Origin: Streptomyces aureus
GTDB taxonomy: Bacteria; Actinomycetota; Actinomycetes; Streptomycetales; Streptomycetaceae
Length of the DNA stretch: 64,000 bases
Assembly (NCBI RefSeq): GCF_000725495.1
Contig: NZ_KL647039.1
Coordinates: forward strand, 456,604 to 520,603
Direction: 5' to 3'
In this document: positions 44,644 through 53,511 of the stretch, in pieces
Position numbering within the stretch: position 1 is the first letter of the stretch
How the letters are laid out: each line of letters opens with the position of its first letter
Made by a program: the position numbers and the translations under genes
Notes under the pieces: generated by a model
Databases searched by the model: none
What the model was told of the DNA's origin: nothing
What the model saw: only the letters and a program-made list of their open reading frames with translations

Positions 44644-45636
44644 CTAGCGCAGGCCCCGGGCCACCTCGGTCGCCCAGTAGGTGAGGATGTTCTGCGCGCC
44701 CGCGCGCTTGATGCCGGTGAGCGATTCCAGGATCGCCCGGTCGCGGTCGATCCAGCCCTTCTCCGCGGCCGCCTCGATCATCGAGTACTCACCGGAGATC
44801 TGGTACGCCACGACCGGCACGTCCACGACGCCGGCCACCTTGGCCAGCACGTCGAGGTAGGGCCCGGCCGGCTTGACCATCACCATGTCGGCGCCCTCCT
44901 CCAGGTCGAGGGCCAGCTCGCGCAGGGACTCGCGGAGGTTGGCGGGGTCCTGCTGGTACGTCTTGCGGTCTCCCTTGAGCGAGGAGCCGACGGCTTCCCG
45001 GAAGGGGCCGTAGAAGGCGGAGGCGTACTTCGCCGTGTAGGCGAGGATCGCGACGTCCTCGCGGCCGATCTGGTCGAGCGCGTCGCGGATGACGCCGATC
45101 TGCCCGTCCATCATGCCGCTCGGGCCCACGACGTGGGCGCCGGCGTCGGCCTGCACCTGGGCCATCTCCGCGTAGCGCTCCAGGGTGGCGTCGTTGTCGA
45201 CCCGGCCCTCGTCGTCGAGCACACCGCAGTGTCCGTGGTCGGTGGTCTCGTCGAGGCACAGGTCGGACATCACGAGGAGGTCGTCGCCGACCTCGGCGCG
45301 CACGTCCCGCAGGGCGACCTGGAGGATCCCGTCCGGGTCGGTGCCGGGCGTGCCGACCGCGTCCTTCTTGCCCTCCTCCGGAACCCCGAACAGCATGATC
45401 CCGGAGACCCCGGCCTCCAGCGCCTCCACGGCCGCCTTCTTCAGGCTGTCCCGCGTGTGCTGCACGACGCCGGGCATGGAGGCGATCGGCACCGGCTCGC
45501 TCACACCCTCGCGGACGAACGCGGGGAGGATGAAGTCGGCCGGGTGCAGCCGGGTCTCGGCGACCATCCGGCGCATGACGGGCGTGGTGCGCAGCCGCCG
45601 GGGACGCGTACCGGGAAAGGATCCGTACTTCGTCAT
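44644..45636 (-). CDS. hemB: Delta-aminolevulinic acid dehydratase (porphobilinogen synthase)
   Basis: Condenses two 5-aminolevulinate molecules to porphobilinogen. The 330-residue protein has the metal-site region [20 protein letters not shown], which has the Asp/Cys mix of Mg/K-type rather than zinc-type enzymes, the first catalytic lysine in [15 protein letters not shown], and the second in [13 protein letters not shown] -10-like TAGCGT lies 7 nt before the ATG on the minus strand and no ribosome site is present, so it may be transcribed leaderless from its own promoter, separate from hemD. Confidence 0.95.
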   Translation of the reverse strand: MTKYGSFPGTRPRRLRTTPVMRRMVAETRLHPADFILPAFVREGVSEPVPIASMPGVVQHTRDSLKKAAVEALEAGVSGIMLFGVPEEGKKDAVGTPGTDPDGILQVALRDVRAEVGDDLLVMSDLCLDETTDHGHCGVLDDEGRVDNDATLERYAEMAQVQADAGAHVVGPSGMMDGQIGVIRDALDQIGREDVAILAYTAKYASAFYGPFREAVGSSLKGDRKTYQQDPANLRESLRELALDLEEGADMVMVKPAGPYLDVLAKVAGVVDVPVVAYQISGEYSMIEAAAEKGWIDRDRAILESLTGIKRAGAQNILTYWATEVARGLR

Positions 45637-45849
45637 GCGCTCTACGCTACGCCCGTCACGAGGGCCCCTTTACCGACTCCGCGTCGGAGTACGAAGGGCC
45701 CCCGGTCCGGGCCGCGCGGGGCCCGGAGGAGGACCGCACCGGGCCCGGGCACGGACCGCGCCGGCCCTCGCCCCCGCCCTCCGACGGCCCCGGCCGGCGG
45801 GTACCCGGGCGGCTTCCCGCCGGCCGGCTGAGTGGCCGTACGACGGCGA

Positions 45850-45885
45850 ACGCCCCGCCCTCTCCCGGAGGAGACGGCGGGGCGT
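45850..45885 (-). terminator. Terminator downstream of hemD
   Basis: ACGCCCCGCC (45850-45859) pairs perfectly with GGCGGGGCGT (45876-45885). It lies 20 bp after the hemD stop codon and separates the rex-hemA-hemC-hemD operon from hemB. Confidence 0.7.
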
Positions 45886-45905
45886 GCGTGGTGCGCGGGA
45901 CGGCC

Positions 45906-47609
45906 TCAGGTGGTACGGCGTCTGCGTGAACCCGGGCGGCGTTCGCTCGGGCGGGTCACCGGGTCGCCGGCGTCCAGCGCGGCGGCACGGCGGCGCAGAC
46001 CGAAGTCCGCCAGCGCCTCCGCCAGCTTGTGCACCGACGGCTCGGGAGCCATCACGTCGACCCGCAGCCCGTGCTCCTCGGCCGTCTTGGCCGTCGCGGG
46101 GCCGATGCAGGCGATCACCGTCACGTTGTGCGGCTTGCCGGCGATGCCGACCAGGTTCCGCACGGTCGACGACGAGGTGAACAGGACCGCGTCGAAGCCG
46201 CCGCCCTTGATCGCCTCACGGGTGTCCGCCGGCGGCGGCGACGCGCGCACGGTGCGGTACGCCGTGACGTCGTCGACCTCCCAGCCCAGCTCGATCAGCC
46301 CGGCGACGAGGGTCTCCGTGGCGATGTCGGCCCGCGGCAGGAAGACACGGTCGATCGGGTCGAAGACCGGGTCGTAGGGCGGCCAGTCCTCCAGCAGGCC
46401 CGCGGCCGACTGCTCGCCGCTCGGCACCAGGTCCGGCTTCACACCGAAGGCGACGAGCGCGTTCGCGGTCTGCTCGCCCACCGCGGCGACCTTGATGCCC
46501 GCGAAGGCGCGCGCGTCGAGGCCGTACTCCTCGAACTTCTCCCGGACCGCCTTGACGGCGTTGACCGAGGTGAAGGCGATCCACTCGTAGCGGCCGGTCA
46601 CCAGGCCCTTGACCGCGCGCTCCATCTGCTGGGGCGTGCGCGGGGGCTCGACGGCGATCGTCGGCACCTCGTAGGGGACGGCCCCGTACGACCGCAGCTG
46701 GTCGGAGAGCGACGCCGCCTGCTCCTTCGTGCGCGGCACGAGCACCTTCCAGCCGAACAGCGGCTTGGACTCGAACCACGACAGCTGGTCGCGCTGGGCG
46801 GCGGCGGAACGCTCACCGACCACGGCTATCACCGGGCGGCCGCCGTCCGGGGACGGCAGCACCTTCGCCTGCTTCAGCGTCTGCGCGATCGTGCCGAGCG
46901 TGGCCGACCAGGTGCGCTGGCGGGTCGTCGTACCGGCGATCGTCACCGACATCGGGGTGTCGGGCTTGCGGCCGGAGGCCACCAGCTCGCCGGCGGCCGC
47001 GGCCACGGAGTCGAGCGTCGCCGACACCACGACGGTGCCGTCGGAGGCGCCGACCTCGGTCCAGCAGCGGTTCGAGGCGGTCCGCGCGTCGACGAACCGG
47101 ACGTCAGCGCCCTGGGCGTCGCGCAGCGGGACACCCGCGTAGGCGGGCACGCCGACGGCCGCCGCGATACCGGGCACGACCTCGAAGGGCACACCCGCGG
47201 CGACGCAGGCGAGCATTTCCTCGGCCGCGTACGTATCAAGTCCCGGGTCCCCGGACACGGCACGCACGACCCGCTTGCCGCCCCGTGCGGCCGTCATGAC
47301 AAGATTGGCGGCGTCCCTCGACGCGGGGTCACCAACGGTTGTTGACGCGCTGTCAACAACCGTCAGCTGAGGCGTGCCTGTGCCCTGGTACGGAACCGGC
47401 GAAGTGTCCGGATCCGTGTTCAGAACGGCGACGCCTTGTCTGGCGTGAACGCGCACCACGTCCAGCACGTCGTGCTCGGCGACGAGGACGTCCGCGTTCG
47501 CCAGCGCCTCCACGGCGCGCAGTGTCAGCAGCCCTGGATCTCCGGGTCCGGCACCCAGGAAGGTGACGTGCCCGTGGACCGGACCGGCGGGAAGGTTGGT
47601 GGGGCTCAC
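45906..47609 (-). CDS. hemD: Bifunctional uroporphyrinogen-III methyltransferase / uroporphyrinogen-III synthase
   Basis: A 567-residue fusion. The N-terminal half is an SUMT/CobA-like domain (FLGAGPGDPGLLTLRAVEAL at the start, AVSGDPGLDTYAAEE), and the C-terminal half from about residue 275 is HemD (WKVLVPRTKEQAASLSDQLR, AFTSVNAVKAVREKFEEYG), which closes hydroxymethylbilane to uroporphyrinogen III. The SUMT half suggests a branch to sirohaem, but whether it is active is not certain. The GTG overlaps the hemC stop (GTGA). Confidence 0.92.
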   Translation of the reverse strand: MSPTNLPAGPVHGHVTFLGAGPGDPGLLTLRAVEALANADVLVAEHDVLDVVRVHARQGVAVLNTDPDTSPVPYQGTGTPQLTVVDSASTTVGDPASRDAANLVMTAARGGKRVVRAVSGDPGLDTYAAEEMLACVAAGVPFEVVPGIAAAVGVPAYAGVPLRDAQGADVRFVDARTASNRCWTEVGASDGTVVVSATLDSVAAAAGELVASGRKPDTPMSVTIAGTTTRQRTWSATLGTIAQTLKQAKVLPSPDGGRPVIAVVGERSAAAQRDQLSWFESKPLFGWKVLVPRTKEQAASLSDQLRSYGAVPYEVPTIAVEPPRTPQQMERAVKGLVTGRYEWIAFTSVNAVKAVREKFEEYGLDARAFAGIKVAAVGEQTANALVAFGVKPDLVPSGEQSAAGLLEDWPPYDPVFDPIDRVFLPRADIATETLVAGLIELGWEVDDVTAYRTVRASPPPADTREAIKGGGFDAVLFTSSSTVRNLVGIAGKPHNVTVIACIGPATAKTAEEHGLRVDVMAPEPSVHKLAEALADFGLRRRAAALDAGDPVTRPSERRPGSRRRRTT

Positions 47610-48565
47610 AGTGCTCGCTCCCCCATCAGACCGGCCGCGCCCTTGGCAAGCATCTCGGCGGCGAGTTCACGGCCGAGCGACATCGCCTGGTCGTGTGTCT
47701 CGGGCACGGGACCGGTGGTGGACAGCTGCACCAGCGTCGAGCCGTCGGTCGTACCGACGACGCCGCGCAGGCGCATCTCCTTGACAATCTGCCCGTCGGC
47801 CAGAAGATCGGCGTACGCGCCCACGGGAGCGCTGCAGCCGGCCTCCAGGGCCGCGAGCAGGGATCGCTCGGCGGTCACGGCGGCCCGGGTGAACGGGTCG
47901 TCGAGCTCGGCGAGCGCGGCGACGAGGTCCGCGTTGTCCGCGGCGCACTCGATCGCCAGGGCCCCCTGGCCGGGGGCGGGCAGAACGGTGTCGGCCGACA
48001 GGAAGTCGGTGACCTCCTCGATGCGGCCGAGCCGGCTGAGTCCGGCGGCGGCGAGCACGACGGCGTCGAGCTCCCCGGCACGGACGTACCCGATCCGGGT
48101 GTCTACGTTGCCCCGGATGGCGACCGTCTCGATCGTCATGCCGTGGCCGCGCGCGTAGGCGTTCAGCTGCGCCATGCGGCGCGGCGAACCGGTGCCGACG
48201 CGTGCCCCGTCCGGAAGCTGCTCGAAGGTCAGCCCGTCACGGGCGACCAGCACGTCACGCACGTCCTCGCGCACCGGCACGGCGGCCAGCGCGAGGTCCT
48301 CGGGCTGCGCGGTCGGAAGATCCTTGAGCGAGTGCACGGCGAAGTCGACCTCCCCGCGCACCAGCGCCTCCCGCAGCGCGGTCACGAAGACACCCGTGCC
48401 GCCGATCTGCGCGAGGTGCTCGCGGGAAACGTCGCCGTACGTCGTGATCTCAACGAGCTCGACGGGCCGTCCGGTCACCCGGCTCACGGCTTCCGCCACC
48501 TGCCCGGACTGGGCCATGGCGAGTTTGCTGCGCCTGGTCCCCAGCCTCAAAGCCTGCTCACTCAT
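47606..48565 (-). CDS. hemC: Hydroxymethylbilane synthase (porphobilinogen deaminase)
   Basis: Polymerises four porphobilinogens to hydroxymethylbilane. The 319-residue protein has the N-terminal LRLGTRRSKLAMAQSG, the substrate-binding VHSLKDLPT, RGNVDTRI, and the cofactor-anchoring cysteine in EAGCSAPVGAYA. It overlaps both hemA (ATGA) and hemD (GTGA), so the operon is fully translationally coupled. Confidence 0.96.
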   Translation of the reverse strand: MSEQALRLGTRRSKLAMAQSGQVAEAVSRVTGRPVELVEITTYGDVSREHLAQIGGTGVFVTALREALVRGEVDFAVHSLKDLPTAQPEDLALAAVPVREDVRDVLVARDGLTFEQLPDGARVGTGSPRRMAQLNAYARGHGMTIETVAIRGNVDTRIGYVRAGELDAVVLAAAGLSRLGRIEEVTDFLSADTVLPAPGQGALAIECAADNADLVAALAELDDPFTRAAVTAERSLLAALEAGCSAPVGAYADLLADGQIVKEMRLRGVVGTTDGSTLVQLSTTGPVPETHDQAMSLGRELAAEMLAKGAAGLMGERAL

Positions 48566-50277
48566 GCTCGCCCTCGGTTCTTGGCGTTCTCGGTGTTGTT
48601 CTCGGCCCGCGAGACGGCGGCGACCGTCTCCGGGTCCAGGTCGAACAGGGTCCGCAGCGCGTCCGCGTACCCGGCGCCGCCGGGCTCGGAGGCGAGCTGC
48701 TTGACCCGTACGGTCGGCGCGTGCAGCAGCTTGTCGACGACGCGCCGCACGGTCTGGGTGATCTCGCCGCGCTGCTTCTCGTCGAGGTCGGGCAGCCGTC
48801 CGTCCAGCCGCGCGATCTCGTTCGCGACGACGTCGGCGGCCATGGCCCGCAGCGCCACGACGGTGGGCGTGATGTGCGCGGCGCGCTGGGCGGCGCCGAA
48901 CGCGGCCACCTCGTCGGAGACGATCCGGCGCACCTGGTCCACGTCGGCGGCCATCGGGGCGTCCGCGGAGGCCTCGGCGAGCGTCTCCAGGTCGACGAAG
49001 CGCACACCGAGCAGCCGGTGGACGGCCGCGTCGATGTCACGGGGCATCGCGAGGTCGAGCAGCGCGAGCACCGGGGCGGGGCGCGGGGCCTCGGCCACGG
49101 GCTCGGGCACCCGGCGCTCGGGGATGCGGCCGAGGCTCGCGGCGGTGGCGGCCAGCGCGGCGATCACCTCGGCGTCGGCCTCGGCGTCCTCGCCGGGCGT
49201 ACGACGGCTGTCGCGGCGCTCGACGGTTCCGGTGCCCTTGTCCACCCAGGCCGCGTGCTGCTCCAGGGTGGCGGCGTCCATGCCGGCGACGGCCGCCTCT
49301 CCCATGACGGAGAAGCCGGTGGCGCCCTGCACGGCGGACAGGTCCAGCGGACAGGCGTCGTCGCCGGGGGCGTCGGTGGAGGCGGGGTGACCGGCCGGGC
49401 CGGACACCGGCTCGCGCAGGGCCGCGGGCGTTCCCGTCCGTCCCTCGACGGCGGCGGCCACGGTCTCGGCCGTGAGCACGAGTCCGGTCGCCCCGGTGCA
49501 CGAGACGGCGATGTCGGCACGTGTCAGCTCGGCCGGCACCGATTCCATCGGTACCGCGCGGGCCAGCACGTCCGTTTCGTCGCCGCCGGTGAGGATCTCG
49601 GCGAGGCGCTCGGCGCGGTCGGGGGTGCGGTTGGCGATCACGATCTCGCCGACGCCGACGCGCGCGAGCGTGGCGGCGGCCAGCGAGGACATCGAGCCCG
49701 CGCCGATGACCAGGGCCTTCTTGTCCTTGGCCCAGGCCTCGACGGGCCGTCCGGCGGACAGCTGCTCCAGGCCGAAGGTGACCAGGGACTGTCCGGCGCG
49801 GTCGATGCCGGTCTCGGAGTGGGCGCGCTTGCCGACCCTCAGGGCCTGCTGGAACAGGTCGTTCAGCAGACGGCCCGCGGTGTGCAGTTCCTGCGCGGTG
49901 GCGAGCGCGTCCTTGATCTGGCCGAGGATCTGGCCCTCGCCGACGACCATCGAGTCCAGGCCGCAGGCCACCGAGAAGAGGTGGTGGACGGCGCGGTCCT
50001 CGTAGTGGACGTACAGGTGGGGGGTGAGCTCCTCCAGGCCGACGCCGCTGTGCTGGGCGAGGAGCGTGGACAGCTCGGCGACGCCCGCGTGGAACTTGTC
50101 CACGTCGGCGTACAGCTCGATGCGGTTGCAGGTGGCGAGCACCGCGCCCTCGGCGGCCGGCTCGGCGGCGAGGGTGTCCTGGAGCAGCTTGACCTGCGCG
50201 TCCGCGGACAGTGCGGCCCGTTCGAGGACGCTGACCGGAGCGCTGCGGTGGCTCAGCCCGACGACGAGGAGACTCAT
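48562..50277 (-). CDS. hemA: Glutamyl-tRNA reductase
   Basis: First committed enzyme of the C5 haem pathway: reduces glutamyl-tRNA to glutamate-1-semialdehyde. It has the catalytic cysteine in VLATCNRIELYADV, the HYEDRAVHHLFSVACGLDSM region, the NADPH-binding LVIGAGSMSSLAA, and the dimerisation helix at the C-terminus. At 571 residues it is much longer than the roughly 430-450 of most HemA, because of an insert of about 120 Ala/Pro/Glu-rich residues in the NADPH domain. It overlaps rex (ATGA) and hemC. Confidence 0.95.
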   Translation of the reverse strand: MSLLVVGLSHRSAPVSVLERAALSADAQVKLLQDTLAAEPAAEGAVLATCNRIELYADVDKFHAGVAELSTLLAQHSGVGLEELTPHLYVHYEDRAVHHLFSVACGLDSMVVGEGQILGQIKDALATAQELHTAGRLLNDLFQQALRVGKRAHSETGIDRAGQSLVTFGLEQLSAGRPVEAWAKDKKALVIGAGSMSSLAAATLARVGVGEIVIANRTPDRAERLAEILTGGDETDVLARAVPMESVPAELTRADIAVSCTGATGLVLTAETVAAAVEGRTGTPAALREPVSGPAGHPASTDAPGDDACPLDLSAVQGATGFSVMGEAAVAGMDAATLEQHAAWVDKGTGTVERRDSRRTPGEDAEADAEVIAALAATAASLGRIPERRVPEPVAEAPRPAPVLALLDLAMPRDIDAAVHRLLGVRFVDLETLAEASADAPMAADVDQVRRIVSDEVAAFGAAQRAAHITPTVVALRAMAADVVANEIARLDGRLPDLDEKQRGEITQTVRRVVDKLLHAPTVRVKQLASEPGGAGYADALRTLFDLDPETVAAVSRAENNTENAKNRGRA

Positions 50278-51032
50278 GCCGGCATCACGGCGGGAACGTC
50301 CCCGTCGGGTCCTTCGCCCTGGTCGCCGCGCTCGGCCGGGGCGGCGGCACCGGCCTGCGCCTCGGCCTCCTCGCCCGCCTTGCGCTGCTCGTGGAACGCG
50401 AGGATCTGCAGCTCGATGGAGAGGTCGACCTTGCGCACGTCGACGCCGTCCGGGACGGACAGGACGGTCGGCGCGAAGTTCAGGATGGAGGTGACACCGG
50501 CGGCGACCAGACGGTCGCAGACGGGCTGGGCCGCTCCGGCCGGGGTGGCGATGACACCGATCGAGACACCGTTCTCGTCGATGATCTTCTCCAGGTCGTC
50601 CGTGTGCTGCACGGGGATACCTGCCACGGGCTTGCCGGCCATCGCGGGGTCGGCGTCGATCAGCGCCGCCACCCGGAATCCACGGGAGGCGAACCCTCCG
50701 TAATTGGCCAGTGCCGCACCGAGGTTGCCGATGCCGACGATGACGACCGGCCAGTCCTGGGTGAGCCCGAGTTCACGGGAGATCTGGTAGACGAGATACT
50801 CGACGTCGTACCCCACACCACGGGTCCCGTAGGAACCGAGGTAGGAGAAGTCCTTGCGCAGCTTCGCGGAGTTGACCCCCGCGGCGGCCGCGAGCTCCTC
50901 GGAGGAGACCGTGGGCACCGAGCGCTCCGACAGTGCGGTGAGGGCTCGGAGGTACAGCGGAAGCCGGGCGACGGTGGCCTCGGGAATTCCTCGGCTGCGG
51001 GTCGCCGGTCGGTGAGTTCGGCCAGTTGCCAC
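50274..51032 (-). CDS. rex: Redox-sensing transcriptional repressor Rex
   Basis: Senses NADH/NAD+ and represses respiratory and haem genes when NAD+ is high. The 252-residue protein has an N-terminal winged helix (RLPLYLRALTALSERSVPTV, SAKLRKDFSYLGSYGTRGVG) and a Rossmann domain with VVIVGIGNLGAALANYGGFA. The C-terminal 35 residues are an Ala/Glu/Gly-rich tail. The GTG at 51032 has AGGAG 5 nt upstream. A Rex operator lies in its own promoter, so it controls the rex-hemA-hemC-hemD operon including itself, as established in S. coelicolor. Confidence 0.95.
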   Translation of the reverse strand: MATGRTHRPATRSRGIPEATVARLPLYLRALTALSERSVPTVSSEELAAAAGVNSAKLRKDFSYLGSYGTRGVGYDVEYLVYQISRELGLTQDWPVVIVGIGNLGAALANYGGFASRGFRVAALIDADPAMAGKPVAGIPVQHTDDLEKIIDENGVSIGVIATPAGAAQPVCDRLVAAGVTSILNFAPTVLSVPDGVDVRKVDLSIELQILAFHEQRKAGEEAEAQAGAAAPAERGDQGEGPDGDVPAVMPA

Positions 51033-51530
51033 GGTGCTCCTGCGGGTAGAGCGGGGCTGCAGGCGGTCACACCTAGCTAGACCGCCCCGTCGAATGCAGG
51101 CTATGTCTTTGTGAACGCGTGCACAAAGATGGTGTCCGATTTGCCCGCCCAACGTGACCGGGCTCACGCATGCCCGGCACGCCCGTATGCAAGGGGCGTG
51201 CGGACGACTCCGTTCCGCACTCGAAGGGGGCAAAACCGCACACTCTCCTCAACGAATCCCGCCCCCGAGACCAATCGCCGTCGATCCTAGGCGACGTTCC
51301 GGACGCCTTGGGCTGCTTCGGCAGGTCACAAATCGGGGTACACGCCGGACGCGGCGGGTGTGCTTCGTGGCCGGACCTCGCGTCGAGCGTGGCCGGATCG
51401 TGGCGGGTTCGCGGGCGGATCGCGGGCCGAGCACGGGCCGAGCGCGCCGGGTGTGCGCCCCGGCCGCGCCCGGGTCGCGCTCCGGCCGGGTCCGGTTCGC
51501 GCTCCGGCCGTGTCCGGTTTCACGGTGTCC
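51033..51530. other. Spacer upstream of rex, with tandem 22-bp repeats
   Basis: 498 bp with the rex promoter and operator at its left end. The right end is very GC-rich; two 22-bp direct repeats (TCGCGCTCCGGCCGGGTCCG type) lie at 51475-51496 and 51497-51518, differing at one position, just beyond the glutaredoxin stop. Open frames cross the region but none has recognisable protein features. Confidence 0.5.
51098..51128 (-). promoter_or_regulatory. rex promoter with overlapping Rex operator (ROP)
   Basis: The near-perfect palindrome CTTTGTGAACGCGTGCACAA(AG) at 51107-51128 matches the Rex operator core TGTGAAC-N-GTTCACA type with one asymmetric base. On the minus strand it overlaps a -35 TTGTGC (51121-51126), a 17-nt spacer and a -10 TAGCCT (51098-51103). 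Rex bound here would block polymerase. Confidence 0.85.
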
Positions 51531-51821
51531 TCAGCGGGTGAGGGCCTTGCGGAGACGGTCCTCGTTCACGCGCCAGAACGTGTGCTGGGCCCCGTCCACC
51601 AGCACGACCGGGATCTGCTCCCAGTACTGGCGGTGCAGCTCCTCGTCCTCGGTGATGTCCTTCCCCTCCCAGGGAACCCCGAGATCACCGCAGACCTTCT
51701 CGATCACTTCCTGTGCGTCATCACACAGATGGCACCCGGGCTTCCTGATCAGCGTGACCAGGTGCTCCGCGGGCGCCTTGCTCTCCGTACGGCGATCGCT
51801 GCGCCGGAACATGGGGCTCAT
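51531..51821 (-). CDS. Glutaredoxin-family protein
   Basis: A 96-residue thioredoxin-fold protein with the redox site KPGCHLCDDAQ (CxxC) and the cis-proline region QIPVVLVDGAQHTFWRV. This form is the DUF836-like/glutaredoxin-like type found between rex and a HAD gene in Streptomyces. The ATG at 51821 has GGGAG 10 nt upstream; ATG 51830 (three residues longer) is the alternative. It is divergent from the HAD gene. Confidence 0.85.
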   Translation of the reverse strand: MSPMFRRSDRRTESKAPAEHLVTLIRKPGCHLCDDAQEVIEKVCGDLGVPWEGKDITEDEELHRQYWEQIPVVLVDGAQHTFWRVNEDRLRKALTR

Positions 51822-51981
51822 ACCCGCCATTCTCCCGCCGTCCGGGCCTTGGCGGGCACGGGCGGGCGGGTCTCGTTCACCAGCGCTTGCGGGCTTCGTT
51901 TAACGGCACGGCCGCGGAGAGTTCACAGCGCCGAATCCTGTCGACTCCGGAAGCGCCGAACAGACTGGCTATGCTCACGAC

Positions 51982-52923
51982 ATGGCCGCTCTCGGATGGC
52001 TCACTCCCCGTAGGCGCTCCGCGACCGCGCGGAGCGTGTTGGCAGGCGAGGCCTCGGCGGAGGCAGCGCGCAAGTCCTCGCAGGAACTGCAGGAACTCGA
52101 AGAACTGGCGCCACCGGACGCCGTGGAGGAACCCGACTTCCCGGTGCTCGGCGACGACAAGGCCGCCGCGTTCTTCGACCTCGACAACACCGTGATGCAA
52201 GGTGCTGCCCTCTTCCACTTCGGACGCGGGCTGTACAAGCGGAAGTTCTTCGAGACCCGCGACCTCGCGAAGTTCGCCTGGCAGCAGGCGTGGTTCCGGC
52301 TGGCCGGGGTCGAGGACCCCGAGCACATGCAGGAGGCGCGCGACTCCGCGCTGTCGATCGTCAAGGGGCACCGGGTGTCCGAGCTGATGTCGATCGGCGA
52401 GGAGATCTACGACGAGTACATGGCCGAGCGGATCTGGCCCGGGACCCGTGCGCTCGCCCAGGCGCACCTGGACGCCGGGCAGAAGGTGTGGCTCGTCACG
52501 GCGGCGCCGGTGGAGATCGCCACGGTGATCGCGCGGCGGCTCGGGCTGACGGGGGCGCTCGGCACGGTGGCGGAGTCGGTGGACGGCATCTACACCGGCA
52601 AGCTGGTGGGTGAACCGCTGCACGGGCCGGCGAAGGCGGAGGCCGTGCGGGCGCTGGCGTCCGCGGAGAGCCTGGACCTGTCCCGCTGTGCCGCGTACAG
52701 CGACTCGCACAACGACATTCCGATGCTCTCGCTGGTCGGTCATCCGTACGCGATCAACCCGGATTCGAAACTGCGCAGGCACGCGCGGGACTTCGAATGG
52801 CGGCTGCGGGACTATCGCACCGCGCGCAAGGCCGCGAAGGTCGGGATTCCCGCCGCGGCGGGGGTCGGTGCGGTGGCCGGGGGCACTGCCGCCGCCATCG
52901 CGCTGCATCGGCGTCGCCGCTGA
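51982..52923 (+). CDS. HAD-IB family hydrolase (SerB-like phosphatase)
   Basis: A 313-residue protein. The HAD nucleophile motif is AAFFDLDNTVMQG (about residue 64); motif II is WLVTAAPVEIATVIA, and motif IV is AYSDSHNDIPMLSLVGHPYA. After the domain, a basic stretch leads into a C-terminal hydrophobic Gly/Ala helix and HRRRR, which suggests membrane tethering. There is no ribosome site, but TATGCT (51970-51975) is a good -10 box 6 nt before the ATG, so the mRNA is probably leaderless. The substrate is unknown; homologues act on phosphoserine-like or lipid-linked phosphates. Confidence 0.87.
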   Translation: MAALGWLTPRRRSATARSVLAGEASAEAARKSSQELQELEELAPPDAVEEPDFPVLGDDKAAAFFDLDNTVMQGAALFHFGRGLYKRKFFETRDLAKFAWQQAWFRLAGVEDPEHMQEARDSALSIVKGHRVSELMSIGEEIYDEYMAERIWPGTRALAQAHLDAGQKVWLVTAAPVEIATVIARRLGLTGALGTVAESVDGIYTGKLVGEPLHGPAKAEAVRALASAESLDLSRCAAYSDSHNDIPMLSLVGHPYAINPDSKLRRHARDFEWRLRDYRTARKAAKVGIPAAAGVGAVAGGTAAAIALHRRRR

Positions 52924-52932
52924 CCGCGTTCC

Positions 52933-53171
52933 GGTCCGGTGGTGGGTCGGGGCCGTGCCGGTGCATCAGCCCGTCGCCGTTGGACAGAGACGTGAACGTT
53001 AGTGGCGACGGGCATCGATGTACCGGCACGGCCCCTCCCGTGCGCGGCCGACTGCGGGTGCGTCGCGGCTTGGGTTCCATTCTTCACGTGACTTTCAGCC
53101 CCTCCGGCGTCTGAGGAGCGGGGTTCGGGGCGGAGCCCCGGGGTGGGACGGGTAGGGGCGGAGGGGGCGAA
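52933..53171 (+). repeat. Composite intergenic repeat, copy C
   Basis: Module I has arms at 52949-52978 and 53004-53035, nearly identical to copy A including the loop GACGTGAACGTTAGT-type core. A CTGCGGGTGCGT linker follows at 53051-53062, then module II at 53094-53171 (TTCAGCCCCTCCGGCGTCTG to GGGGGCGAA). It begins 9 bp after the HAD gene stop and lies upstream of bldN. Confidence 0.85.
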
Positions 53172-53511
53172 AACCTGTCCGGACCTGGGCGGGGGCGTCG
53201 GCCGCGAGGGGCAATCACATCGTCCTACCCATGCGATGGGCGACTCAGTCGCACTCTCTCCAGGCGGGCACAACACGCTCCGCACTCAGACGGAACACGA
53301 ACCCACCCGATCAACAATCGGTCACCGAGCAGTACTTGAACGCGCTCCAATCCGCGCCAAAAGCGTCGTAATCGATGATTTTAGCAACTGGGTGTAGTGC
53401 TGCCTGTACGAAGCGTTATTCTCCTCAGACGCAAACCGGTACCCCTCCGTCGCTACGACGGGTGAAAGGTCCCGCACTGCACGTGATGGAAGCTCTGCCT
53501 CTGGGAGTCCC
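53172..53511 (+). promoter_or_regulatory. bldN upstream region
   Basis: The 340 bp before bldN include an unusually AT-rich stretch (about 53325-53420) where developmental control is expected; in S. coelicolor bldN is repressed by BldD and has a long leader. A GGGTGTAGT element at 53389-53397 resembles half a BldD site, but the other half is poor. I cannot place the promoter with confidence. Confidence 0.4.

Noticed and set aside
51170..51541. A 123-codon plus-strand frame between rex and the glutaredoxin gene
   Set aside because: It crosses tandem GC repeats, has no ribosome site or domain, and its codon bias does not resemble that of neighbouring genes.
53385..53400. A full BldD operator upstream of bldN
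   Set aside because: Only one half resembles the remembered BldD consensus; the left half-site mismatches at most positions. Mentioned only as a weak hint.
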